Of a stretch of 64,000 nt of DNA, positions 8,058 to 17,246 are shown one piece after another. A model generated the notes under the pieces. That model saw only the letters and a list, made by a program, of their open reading frames with translations, did not search any database and had not been told where the DNA came from. The position numbers were made by a program, and so were the translations under genes. Origin of the DNA: Allomuricauda sp. (GTDB taxonomy: Bacteria; Bacteroidota; Bacteroidia; Flavobacteriales; Flavobacteriaceae); NCBI RefSeq assembly GCF_028280385.1, contig NZ_JANQLX010000017.1:186001-250000 (forward strand). The letters run 5' to 3'. Positions within the stretch are counted from its first letter, which is position 1; every line of letters begins with the position of its first letter.

Positions 8058-9416
8058 ATGAAAAACATCTACACTCTTTTTAGCAGCTTACTAATTTTGT
8101 TATGTTCCGCCAATCTTGTGGGACAAAACTCCTTTCCAGCATCGGGAAATGTGGGTATTGGCACCCTGTCGCCTGCTTACAACCTTGAAGTTGCGGGAAC
8201 TTTGAATGCAACAGAACTATTTGTCAATGGTGCGCAGATGATCAGCACACCGTGGACACTATCCGGAAACAATATTTTTTACAGCACAGGAAATGTGGGC
8301 ATCGGTACAAACACTCCTGGCTATAATCTGGATGTAAATGGGTCCTTGAACGCGACCAGTATTTTTTTGAACGGGTCCGCACTTGAGAATCCACTATGGA
8401 GTGCCAATGGAAATGATGCATTTTACAGTGCGGGAAATGTAGGGGTCGGAACAAATACGCCTGGCTATAATCTGGATGTAAATGGTTCCCTGAATGCAAC
8501 CAGTATTTTCTTGAACGGCTCTGCCCTTGAACAGCCTGTTTGGAGTCTTAACGCAGGTGAGGTGTTTTATAATGGAGGTAATGTGGGTATAGGTACCAAT
8601 GATCCAGCTTTTGCCCTGGATGTTGTAGGTACTTTAAATGCCACCAATATTCTGTTAAATGGGTCTGCCCTACCCACCCAGGTATGGAGCTTGAATGCTG
8701 GGGAAGCCTTTTACAATACTGGAAATGTGGGTATCGGCACCAACGATCCGGCCTTTACTCTGGATGTTTCCGGCACGTTGAATGCCACCAATATCCTTTT
8801 GAATGGATCAGCCCTACCTACCCAGGTATGGAGCTTAAATGCCGGGGAAGCCTTTTATAATACTGGAAATGTGGGTATTGGCACCAACGATCCGGCCTTT
8901 ACGCTGGATGTGAATGGTTCTGTAAATGCCACTGGTATTTTATTGAACGGCACTGCTATTGTGGAATCGCAATGGGTTACCTCAGGAAATGATATTTCGT
9001 ACACCACAGGAAATGTAAGCATTGGAACTACCAATCCCCAGGGCTATATGTTGGCCGTTGCAGGAAATGTAATTGCCGAAGGGGTTAAAGTGGAATTGCA
9101 AGGGGCATGGCCCGATTTTGTCTTTGGAGAGGAATTTAATCTGATGAGCTTGGAAGAAGTAAGCCGTTTTATTTCAAAAAACCGTCACCTTCCCAATATT
9201 CCAAGTGCCGCCCAAATTGAGGAAGAGGGTATTGACTTGGGCGATATGGATGCCAAATTATTGCAAAAAATAGAAGAGCTTACCTTATATACCCTCCAGC
9301 AGCAACAGGAAATTGAACAGCTTAAATTGGCCAATGCCAAGCTGCTGCAACAAAATAAGAAACTCAACTCCTTGTCCGAGCGATTGGACCAACTGGAGAA
9401 AAAAAACCGTGAATAA
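8058..9416 (+). CDS. Secreted repetitive fibre/adhesin-like protein with C-terminal coiled coil
   Basis: Signal peptide; about seven NVGIGTxxPxxxLDVxGxLNATxxxLNGSAL repeats; C-terminal …SRFISKNRHLPNIPSAAQIEEEGIDLGDMDAKLLQKIEELTLYTLQQQQEIEQLK. Confidence 0.75.
   Translation: MKNIYTLFSSLLILLCSANLVGQNSFPASGNVGIGTLSPAYNLEVAGTLNATELFVNGAQMISTPWTLSGNNIFYSTGNVGIGTNTPGYNLDVNGSLNATSIFLNGSALENPLWSANGNDAFYSAGNVGVGTNTPGYNLDVNGSLNATSIFLNGSALEQPVWSLNAGEVFYNGGNVGIGTNDPAFALDVVGTLNATNILLNGSALPTQVWSLNAGEAFYNTGNVGIGTNDPAFTLDVSGTLNATNILLNGSALPTQVWSLNAGEAFYNTGNVGIGTNDPAFTLDVNGSVNATGILLNGTAIVESQWVTSGNDISYTTGNVSIGTTNPQGYMLAVAGNVIAEGVKVELQGAWPDFVFGEEFNLMSLEEVSRFISKNRHLPNIPSAAQIEEEGIDLGDMDAKLLQKIEELTLYTLQQQQEIEQLKLANAKLLQQNKKLNSLSERLDQLEKKNRE
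8148..9069 (+). repeat. 144-bp (48-aa) tandem coding repeat
   Basis: Units recur at 144 nt (e.g. CCCAGGTATGGAGC at about 8676 and 8820); the two central units are almost identical. Confidence 0.85.
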
Positions 9417-9433
9417 AATTCACGGTTTTTTTT
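9401..9433. terminator. Bidirectional terminator between convergent genes
   Basis: AAAAAACCGTGAATAAAATTCACGGTTTTTTTT; overlaps the stop of the 8058 gene and abuts the carB stop. Confidence 0.88.
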
Positions 9434-9435
9434 AT

Positions 9436-12288
9436 TTACTTGCTCAAGTACATTTTCCGTCTCGAGTATAGATTGTAGAACTCGTCCTCCTTTAGACTAT
9501 CAATAAATAAGATACTTTCCCCGGTGCTCTTCATCTCGGGACCGAGGTTCTTGTTCACATTGGGGAACTTGTTAAAGGAAAATACCGGTTGCTTTATGGC
9601 ATAGCCATCCAAATGAGGCTTAAATTCGAAGTCCTTGATTTTCTTCTCGCCCAGCATCACCTTGGTGGCATAGTTTACATAAGGTTCCCCATAAGCTTTC
9701 GCAATGAACGGAACAGTCCTGGAAGCCCTTGGGTTGGCTTCAATAATGTAAACCGTGTCGTCTTTAATGGCAAACTGTATATTGATCAGTCCTACAGTGT
9801 TTAAGGCCAATGCAATTTTTTTGGTGTGATCCTTGATCTGTTGCATCACAAATTCACCTAGGTTAAAAGGTGGTAAAGTGGCATTGGAATCGCCTGAATG
9901 GATACCACAGGGCTCTATATGCTCCATGATACCAATAATGTACACATCCGTTCCATCACTGATCGCATCCGCCTCAGCTTCTATGGCCCCATCCAAGTAA
10001 TGGTCCAAAAGCAATTTGTTGTTTGGGATTTTACGCAGTAAATCCACCACATGCGCCTCCAACTCTTCCTTGTTGATGACAATTTTCATACCCTGGCCAC
10101 CCAACACATAGGAAGGCCTGACCAAAAGCGGGAAATTTAATTCATCTGCCAGTTCAAGGGCCTCGTCAGCTGTTTCGGCCACTCCAAACCTAGGATAGGG
10201 AATATTGTTCTCCTTCAACAATGTTGAAAAACTTCCCCGGTCCTCGGCCAAATCGAGGGATTTAAAGCTGGTACCTATAATATTAATCCCATATTTATCC
10301 AATTTTTCGGCCAACTTCAAAGCTGTCTGTCCCCCCAATTGGACAATCACACCCTCTGGTTTCTCATGCCGGATAATATCGTAGATATGTTCCCAAAAAA
10401 CAGGTTCGAAATAGAGTTTGTCCGCCGTATCAAAATCCGTGGAGACAGTCTCCGGGTTGCAGTTGATCATGATGGTCTCATAGCCACATTCTGCTGCGGC
10501 CAAAACTCCATGCACACAACAATAGTCAAACTCAATACCTTGACCGATGCGGTTGGGGCCCGATCCGAGCACCACAATTTTCTTACGATCCGTGACCTCA
10601 CTGTCGTTGGTTACAAAACGTTTCCCATCAGGGGTTTCGATTTCCTCTTCAAAAGTGGAGTAATAATATGGTGTTACCGCCTTAAATTCTGCGGCACAGG
10701 TGTCTACCAATTTATATACGCGATTGATGCCCAAATCCACACGTTTGCTATGTACCTCGCTTTCCCAGCAATCCAGCATATGGGCAATTTGCCTATCGGC
10801 AAAGCCTTTCTGTTTGGCCTCCAGCAATAAAGCTTTCGGAAGACTTTCTACAGTATACTTGGAGATTTCCTGCTCCAAGAAGTGAAGTTCTTCATATTGC
10901 TTCAGGAACCACATGTCAATCTTGGTGATATCGTGGATTGTTTTTAATGGAATACCTAATTGAATGGCATCATAGAGCACAAAAACCCTGTCCCAACTGG
11001 GAACACGAAGTTTTTGAATAATTTGATCGTAGTCTTTGTAGCCCTTTCCATCGGCACCAAGACCATTTCTCTTGATTTCCAGGGACTGGGTGGCCTTGTG
11101 CAAGGCTTCTTGGAATGATCGTCCGATGCCCATGACCTCCCCAACGGCCTTCATCTGCAGCCCTAGGGTTCTATCGGAACCTTCAAATTTGTCAAAGTTC
11201 CATCGTGGTATTTTTACGATGACATAGTCCAGGGTCGGTTCGAACAATGCAGAGGTAGACTTGGTGATTTGGTTTTCCAACTCATCCAAACTATAACCAA
11301 TAGCCAGTTTGGCCGCAACCTTGGCAATCGGATAACCCGTTGCTTTGGAAGCCAAGGCCGACGATCGCGATACCCTCGGGTTGATTTCGATAGCGATAAT
11401 ATCTTCCTTTTCATCAGGGCTAACTGCAAACTGCACATTACATCCCCCGGCAAAATCCCCTATACTGCGCATCATGTGAATGGCCATATCCCGCATTCGT
11501 TGGAAAGTACGGTCTGACAGGGTCATTGCAGGTGCAACGGTGATGGAATCCCCTGTGTGTATACCCATGGGGTCCATATTTTCTATGGTACAGATGATGA
11601 CCACATTGTCATTCTTGTCACGAAGCAACTCCAGCTCATATTCTTTCCAGCCCATCATGGCCTTATCGATCATCACTTCGTGAATCGGCGACACTTCCAG
11701 ACCATGGCTCAGTTGTTTGTCAAAATCGGCAGGATCATAAACAATGCCAGCCCCCGCTCCACCTAAAGTAAACGAAGCTCGAATTACAAGCGGAAATCCA
11801 AACTCTTGGGCAATTTCCTTTCCTTTCAAAAATGAGGTAGCGGTTGCCTGCGGGGCCATTCCCACTCCAATTTTGGTCATCAATGCCCTAAACTGTTCCC
11901 TATCTTCGGTTATGTTTATCGCATCGATATCCACTCCGATAATCTCTACACCGAAATCTTTCCAAATTCCTTTGTCATCGGCTTCAATGCATAGGTTCAA
12001 AGCGGTCTGTCCGCCCATGGTGGGAAGTACAGCATCAATATTGGGGTGTTTCTTTAAAATCTCAATGATTGATTTGGTGGTCAACGGCTTTAGGTAGATG
12101 TGGTCCGCCATAACCGGGTCGGTCATAATGGTGGCGGGGTTGCTGTTGATCAAGATGGTTTCAATACCATCCTCTTTAAGGGAGCGAAGCGCTTGGGATC
12201 CCGAATAGTCAAACTCACATGCCTGGCCAATGATGATAGGGCCAGAACCAATAATCAAAATGGATTTTAAATCTTTTCTTTTAGGCAT
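9436..12288 (-). CDS. carB: Carbamoyl-phosphate synthase large subunit, short form
   Basis: Two ATP-grasp halves (KSILIIGSGPIIIGQACEFDYSGSQ… and KKIVVLGSGPNRIGQGIEFDYCCVH…); 950 aa from MPKRKDLKSI. Confidence 0.97.
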   Translation of the reverse strand: MPKRKDLKSILIIGSGPIIIGQACEFDYSGSQALRSLKEDGIETILINSNPATIMTDPVMADHIYLKPLTTKSIIEILKKHPNIDAVLPTMGGQTALNLCIEADDKGIWKDFGVEIIGVDIDAINITEDREQFRALMTKIGVGMAPQATATSFLKGKEIAQEFGFPLVIRASFTLGGAGAGIVYDPADFDKQLSHGLEVSPIHEVMIDKAMMGWKEYELELLRDKNDNVVIICTIENMDPMGIHTGDSITVAPAMTLSDRTFQRMRDMAIHMMRSIGDFAGGCNVQFAVSPDEKEDIIAIEINPRVSRSSALASKATGYPIAKVAAKLAIGYSLDELENQITKSTSALFEPTLDYVIVKIPRWNFDKFEGSDRTLGLQMKAVGEVMGIGRSFQEALHKATQSLEIKRNGLGADGKGYKDYDQIIQKLRVPSWDRVFVLYDAIQLGIPLKTIHDITKIDMWFLKQYEELHFLEQEISKYTVESLPKALLLEAKQKGFADRQIAHMLDCWESEVHSKRVDLGINRVYKLVDTCAAEFKAVTPYYYSTFEEEIETPDGKRFVTNDSEVTDRKKIVVLGSGPNRIGQGIEFDYCCVHGVLAAAECGYETIMINCNPETVSTDFDTADKLYFEPVFWEHIYDIIRHEKPEGVIVQLGGQTALKLAEKLDKYGINIIGTSFKSLDLAEDRGSFSTLLKENNIPYPRFGVAETADEALELADELNFPLLVRPSYVLGGQGMKIVINKEELEAHVVDLLRKIPNNKLLLDHYLDGAIEAEADAISDGTDVYIIGIMEHIEPCGIHSGDSNATLPPFNLGEFVMQQIKDHTKKIALALNTVGLINIQFAIKDDTVYIIEANPRASRTVPFIAKAYGEPYVNYATKVMLGEKKIKDFEFKPHLDGYAIKQPVFSFNKFPNVNKNLGPEMKSTGESILFIDSLKEDEFYNLYSRRKMYLSK

Positions 12289-12325
12289 TCTATAGGGTGT
12301 TTCTCGTTTTCGTTGTAAAAATGTC

Positions 12326-12360
12326 AAAAAAAAGGTGTTACTGAAAAAGTAACACCTTTA
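12326..12360 (-). terminator. Rho-independent terminator (minus strand), after rpmH
   Basis: 12-bp perfect stem AAAGGTGTTACT-GAAAA-AGTAACACCTTT with T-tract on the minus strand. Confidence 0.85.
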
Positions 12361-12383
12361 ATTTTAAAACTTGAATACAGTCA

Positions 12384-12542
12384 TTATTTTTTATGTCTTG
12401 GCTCAGAGGAAACAGTTAATTTTTTTCTTCCTTTAGCTCTTCTTCTCGCAAGAACTTTTCTCCCATTGGCAGTTGCCATGCGCTCTCTAAAACCATGTTT
12501 GTTTCTTCTCTTCCTCTTTGATGGCTGATACGTTCTTTTCAT
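12384..12542 (-). CDS. rpmH: 50S ribosomal protein L34
   Basis: Translated by hand: [52 protein letters not shown] (52 aa); absent from the ORF track because it is below the length cutoff. Confidence 0.98.
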   Translation of the reverse strand: MKRTYQPSKRKRRNKHGFRERMATANGRKVLARRRAKGRKKLTVSSEPRHKK

Positions 12543-12711
12543 ATCAAAACTGTTTTAATGGATTTTAAAATGGGAAGTACGACAACCCGAAAAATTCTGG
12601 GCGCAAATATACGAAGAGTTTTTACTTTGACAAGTACAATGGAAAAATATTTAAATTAGTTTTTAGTACTTTTGCCTCCTCTTGAAACCCACTTAAAATC
12701 CGAACAAAAAT

Positions 12712-13227
12712 ATGTTCAACAAAAATATAAAATTGGTCCTGGCTGCCCTCATTGTAGGATACTCTGGCTATCAGTTTGCGGAAGGTTATATCGGAAATGG
12801 TATCGCCCTTATTTTCCTGTCACTGATCTTCATTTTCCTTTACTTCAGAAATGAAATGATTCTTTTGGCGTTTTTGAGAATGCGAAAGCAGGACATGGAA
12901 GGTACCCAAAAGTGGTTGTCCAAAATCAAAAACCCGGAAGCCGCCCTGGTTAAAAAGCAGCAAGGGTACTACAATTATCTCCACGGCATTATCTACTCCC
13001 AAAAAAATCTGACCCAGGCCGAAAAATATTTTAAAAAGGCCATCAAGTTTGGGTTGACCATGGATTATGACCTGGCCATGGCCAAATTGAGCTTGGCAGG
13101 AATCTCCATGCAAAAAAGAAGAAAGAGAGAGGCCACACAGTTGCTCCAGGAGGCTAAAAAACTGGACAAGAACAACATGCTCACCGAGCAGATCAAAATG
13201 ATGCAGCAACAGATGAAAAGAATCTAA
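12712..13227 (+). CDS. Membrane-anchored TPR-like protein
   Basis: Two N-terminal hydrophobic stretches then helical repeats (…NLTQAEKYFKKAIKFGLTMDYDLAMAKLSLAGISMQKRRKREATQLLQEAKKLDKNN). Confidence 0.6.
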   Translation: MFNKNIKLVLAALIVGYSGYQFAEGYIGNGIALIFLSLIFIFLYFRNEMILLAFLRMRKQDMEGTQKWLSKIKNPEAALVKKQQGYYNYLHGIIYSQKNLTQAEKYFKKAIKFGLTMDYDLAMAKLSLAGISMQKRRKREATQLLQEAKKLDKNNMLTEQIKMMQQQMKRI

Positions 13228-13415
13228 CAGCTGGCTGTTTGATTGTTAAATCCGTTTAATTCATTGACCCCAACAGAACAAAGGGCAGTGCATTAGTCCA
13301 AAATTCCCGATCTTCATTCAGTTAAACAACCCATCGTAAAGGCGGTATTTTTAGAATATTGGCATCCCGCGGGACCAATTCCTGAATCGGCCCTTTGCGA
13401 GACCAACCTTATCTG

Positions 13416-15032
13416 ATGAAGAAACCATACCCACCTTTACTTGCCACATACATGTTATGCTTTATGCTTTTAAGTTGCGGCCCATCGCAAAAAAAAGTTG
13501 AAGCCGCCCGTCCAAATATTCTTTTCTGTATTGCTGATGATGCTACCTTCAAACATATGGGAGCGTATGGCTGTAATTGGGTAAATACCCCAGGTTTTGA
13601 TAGGGTTGCTGGGGAAGGTTTGCTTTTTGCCAATGCTTACACCCCTAATGCCAAGTGTGCCCCATCCCGATCCTGCATCATAACAGGTCGCAATTCTTGG
13701 CAGTTGGAAGAAGCTGCCAACCACTGGGCAAATTTCCCCATTAAGTTTAAATCTTATGCGGAAACCTTGGCTGAACATGGATACCATACAGGTTTCACTG
13801 CCAAAGGTATAGTTCCTTTAGTGGCTTTGACAGCAGATGGCAACAATAGAATGTTGTTGGGCAAGGTGTACAACGACAAACAGACAACACCTCCAACCAA
13901 GGCAATTTCCAAAATAGATTACGCCTCCAATTTTGTTGATTTTTTGGACGAAAAACCGGAAAATGAACCCTTTTGCTTTTGGTATGGTGGTTTTGAACCC
14001 CATCGTCGTTATGAATATGGCAGCGGCCTAAAAAATGGAAACAAAAAACTGGAAGATGTGGATGAGGTCATGGACTTTTGGCCGGACAATGAAATTGTTA
14101 GAACGGACATGCTAGACTACGCCCTGGAAATAGAATATTTTGATTCCCATCTGGAAAAAATGCTAAAAACCCTGGAGAAAAGGAACATGTTGGACAATAC
14201 CCTCGTTGTGGTTACGGCAGATAATGGAATGCCCTTTCCTCGGGTAAAGGGTCAGGCATACGAATATTCCAACCATTTACCACTGGCCATCATGTGGAAG
14301 GATGGAGTGGTACAACCTGGCCGAACCGTGGATGATTTTGTGAGTTTTATTGATTTTGCACCAACCTTTCTTGAGCTGGCGGGAGTTGATCAATCCGAAT
14401 CCCAAATGCAACCTATTGAAGGTAAGAGTCTGACAGATATTTTGTTTGCAGCCAAGGATGACAATACATCAAACAACAGAAATTATGTGTTGATCGGTAA
14501 AGAACGGCATGATGTGGGGCGGCCAAATGATTGGGGGTATCCTATTAGAGGTATCCGAAAAGGGGATTACCTGCTTGTCCTGAATTTTGAAACGGACCGC
14601 TGGCCGGCCGGAAATCCTGAAACCGGCTACTTGAATACAGATGGCAGTCCAACCAAGACGTACATACTGAACGAGCGCAGGGAAAACGGAACGGACCCCT
14701 ACTGGAACCTGTGTTTTGGGAAACGCCCTGAAAAAGAACTTTACAATGTGGTCGAAGATCCATTTTGCGTCAACAATTTGATGGGGCAATCCCAATTTGC
14801 CGACATAGCACAAAAGATGGAAGCTATTTTGATTTCAGAATTAAAAAGGCAAGAAGATCCCCGGATGTTTGGCAACGGGGAAGTTTTTGATAACTATTCG
14901 TATGCAGGTGCAAATGTCCAGAATTTTCATAACCGCTATGTAAGTGGTGAAAATATAAACGCAGGTTGGGTCAATAAAACCGATTTTGAACCTGAAGAAT
15001 TTCTAAAGGCATTGGATTCAACGAGCAACTAA
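13416..15032 (+). CDS. Sulfatase (S1-type), lipoprotein
   Basis: Lipobox [24 protein letters not shown]; Cys-type formylglycine motif [17 protein letters not shown]. Confidence 0.92.
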   Translation: MKKPYPPLLATYMLCFMLLSCGPSQKKVEAARPNILFCIADDATFKHMGAYGCNWVNTPGFDRVAGEGLLFANAYTPNAKCAPSRSCIITGRNSWQLEEAANHWANFPIKFKSYAETLAEHGYHTGFTAKGIVPLVALTADGNNRMLLGKVYNDKQTTPPTKAISKIDYASNFVDFLDEKPENEPFCFWYGGFEPHRRYEYGSGLKNGNKKLEDVDEVMDFWPDNEIVRTDMLDYALEIEYFDSHLEKMLKTLEKRNMLDNTLVVVTADNGMPFPRVKGQAYEYSNHLPLAIMWKDGVVQPGRTVDDFVSFIDFAPTFLELAGVDQSESQMQPIEGKSLTDILFAAKDDNTSNNRNYVLIGKERHDVGRPNDWGYPIRGIRKGDYLLVLNFETDRWPAGNPETGYLNTDGSPTKTYILNERRENGTDPYWNLCFGKRPEKELYNVVEDPFCVNNLMGQSQFADIAQKMEAILISELKRQEDPRMFGNGEVFDNYSYAGANVQNFHNRYVSGENINAGWVNKTDFEPEEFLKALDSTSN

Positions 15033-15066
15033 AGTACAGCTAGACTTCCCGCCAATTACGATAAAG

Positions 15067-16035
15067 CTACTGTCCTGAACTTGTGTTTCGGTAGTATCCC
15101 TTATTCGGTATTTCAATAATGTATTTCTTACGCGATGCATTGTTCAAATGCGGTTCACGAAGCCAGGGGTTATGGCGCTTCAAAATCTTATAATTGATTT
15201 CGTACAATTGCGCAAAATCCGCCCAACTGGTCACGGCGGTATCCACTTGAACCGTGAAGGTGGGAACCGTCTGGTAAAAATCATCTTTTTCCACCTCAAA
15301 ACCGTATTTATCCGGGTTGGAAAGAATCTCCTTTAGGGCCAGAATCCGAAATACGTAGCGCCCTGTTTCCTGTCCCAACAAAAGGTCATAATAATCATCC
15401 ACTTTTTGGATGTTCATATACTTCTGGATTCCTGCCGGCCCGGCATTATAGGATGCAGCGGTCAATGTCCATGTACCGAAGCGTTTTTTCCATTTATTAA
15501 TATACTCACAGGCAGCCTGGGTCGATTTTTCGATATGGTATCTTTCATCCACATTGGCGTTCACTTCCAACCCATATTCCCGGCCCGTGGTTCTCATAAA
15601 GTGCCACATCCCGGCTGCCCCTTTGGGTGAAGCTACATCAATCAACGCACTTTCGGCCACTGCCAAATATTTAAAGTCATCCGGAATTCCATTCTTGGCT
15701 AAAATGGGCTCAATGATTGGAAAATACTTGTTGGCCCTTTTCATCAATAACAGGGCATTGGACTGCCAATAGGTATTTACCAAAAACTCACGATCTACAC
15801 GTTCCAATACTTCAGGGTCATCCATAGGTACTGGTTCCCCGGCAAAATTGAGGTCTTCCGGTATTTCAATAGCACTGATTTGATAGCCTTCAGCTACCAA
15901 CTTGTCGTTCGCCTCCGTTTCTGGCTCCTGTTCAGGCTGAACAAATTCCTCGGGTTTGGATTGCACGGCAAAAATCAAACTACCCACCACCACTACTAGC
16001 CCAATACCGGCCAAAATATTTTTAATATGCTTCAT
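15067..16035 (-). CDS. Lytic transglycosylase (SLT/MltD-like)
   Basis: AVAESALIDVASPKGAAGMWHFMRTTGREYGLEVN…DERYHIEKSTQAACEYI…WTLTAASYNAGPAGIQ. Confidence 0.9.
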   Translation of the reverse strand: MKHIKNILAGIGLVVVVGSLIFAVQSKPEEFVQPEQEPETEANDKLVAEGYQISAIEIPEDLNFAGEPVPMDDPEVLERVDREFLVNTYWQSNALLLMKRANKYFPIIEPILAKNGIPDDFKYLAVAESALIDVASPKGAAGMWHFMRTTGREYGLEVNANVDERYHIEKSTQAACEYINKWKKRFGTWTLTAASYNAGPAGIQKYMNIQKVDDYYDLLLGQETGRYVFRILALKEILSNPDKYGFEVEKDDFYQTVPTFTVQVDTAVTSWADFAQLYEINYKILKRHNPWLREPHLNNASRKKYIIEIPNKGYYRNTSSGQ

Positions 16036-16063
16036 AGAATTCCCTAATTGTAGGTTAAAGATA

Positions 16064-16741
16064 CTATATAGAACTTCCTTCTTCTAAAATAATTGCCGGA
16101 AGATGCTCATTGAACCACCTCGCCCGATGGATGATCATGGTATGTGTCCCGTTTTTCACCACCTTGCAACCATTGATTTTTTTGATGGGAAAAACAGCAT
16201 CCCTGTCCCCGTGGATATGTACGAGATTTTTAGGGGGCACATCTTGTTCCCATCCCACAATCTGGTCAATGGCCCAATCGATATATTCTTTGTCTCGCAC
16301 CGATAAATACCTTTCATAAAGTTCCAATCTGTGGGTGGCGCGTTCTCCAAAGGCGTACTTCGCCAACAATTCTACATTGTTCACCAAGCCCGTGGGCAAC
16401 AGCTTATGCACCTTGGTGTATTTTGCGAACAACATCCTTTTGGGAAGTTCAGAGGAGGTCTTTACACAGGACACGGCAATCACTTTTAAGGTATCCATGT
16501 GATTGGACATTTCCTGGACCAAGAATCCTCCAAAAGAGACACCAAGCAGGACTGGCTTTTTATGCTTGATGAAAGAGATCATTTTCTTGGCATAAGCTGT
16601 AAAATCCATTCCTTTATCCGGGACAAACCACTTTAGTGCATGAAGCTCAAACCGGTCTTCTGGCAGCTTGATACCATCAAATATGGATGGATTGGCCGCC
16701 ATCCCTGGCATTAAGTAAATGTGAATTTTGGAATCGGGCAT
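16064..16741 (-). CDS. Alpha/beta hydrolase
   Basis: LLGVSFGGFLVQEM nucleophile elbow; HIHGDRDAVFPI. Confidence 0.85.
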   Translation of the reverse strand: MPDSKIHIYLMPGMAANPSIFDGIKLPEDRFELHALKWFVPDKGMDFTAYAKKMISFIKHKKPVLLGVSFGGFLVQEMSNHMDTLKVIAVSCVKTSSELPKRMLFAKYTKVHKLLPTGLVNNVELLAKYAFGERATHRLELYERYLSVRDKEYIDWAIDQIVGWEQDVPPKNLVHIHGDRDAVFPIKKINGCKVVKNGTHTMIIHRARWFNEHLPAIILEEGSSI

Positions 16742-16911
16742 TTCTTCCCTAATGTCAATTGGGCTAGGAAATTAACAATTTTTTGACTAATTTTGTGTCC
16801 CTTTTGCAATAGGCCCCGCTGAATTTTGAACGATTAACCAAAAGGAGAAAATTAAAGATACCGCTTCGGTATTCTGCTGTGTCAATTTTAAAACAATACT
16901 ATATGACAGAA

Positions 16912-17196
16912 ATGGAAATTAATGACAATAGTTTCTTACGCCAATTTGAGACTAGGGTTGATGGCCATTTGGCTAAAATTGAGTATTCTTCGCAAGAGCG
17001 CAAAGTATTTTTAACCAAGTTGGTCATCCCGGAGGAAATAACCCAAGAAGGTTTTAAAGAGACTTTTATCAAGGCCGTTTTGCATGAAATCCAAGAAAAA
17101 AACCTAAGAGTGGTTCCAACTAGCCCGCATATCGCAGGTTTTTTAAGAAAAAACAGACAGTACAAAGAGATGCTTCCCGTGGGGATTCGCATCTGA
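16912..17196 (+). CDS. YidJ/Gcn5-like N-acetyltransferase fold protein (small GNAT-like)
   Basis: FETRVDGHLAKIEYSSQERKVFLTKLVIPEE…FIKAVLHEIQEKNLRVVPTSPHIAGFLRKN. Confidence 0.75.
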   Translation: MEINDNSFLRQFETRVDGHLAKIEYSSQERKVFLTKLVIPEEITQEGFKETFIKAVLHEIQEKNLRVVPTSPHIAGFLRKNRQYKEMLPVGIRI

Positions 17197-17218
17197 CACA
17201 AAAAAATTTGACTAATTG

Positions 17219-17246
17219 AAAACCTCTCTCTTCGGGAGGTTTTTTT
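17219..17246. terminator. Terminator between convergent genes
   Basis: AAAACCTC-TCTCTTCGG-GAGGTTTTTTT. Confidence 0.75.

Noticed and set aside
8058-9416. Phage tail fibre within a prophage
   Set aside because: No other phage genes around it; has its own signal peptide and lies among chromosomal housekeeping genes.
10339-10830. 163-aa + strand ORF antisense to carB (and similar antisense ORFs throughout)
   Set aside because: Lies fully inside a confident gene on the other strand and shows no recognisable domain; typical shadow ORF.
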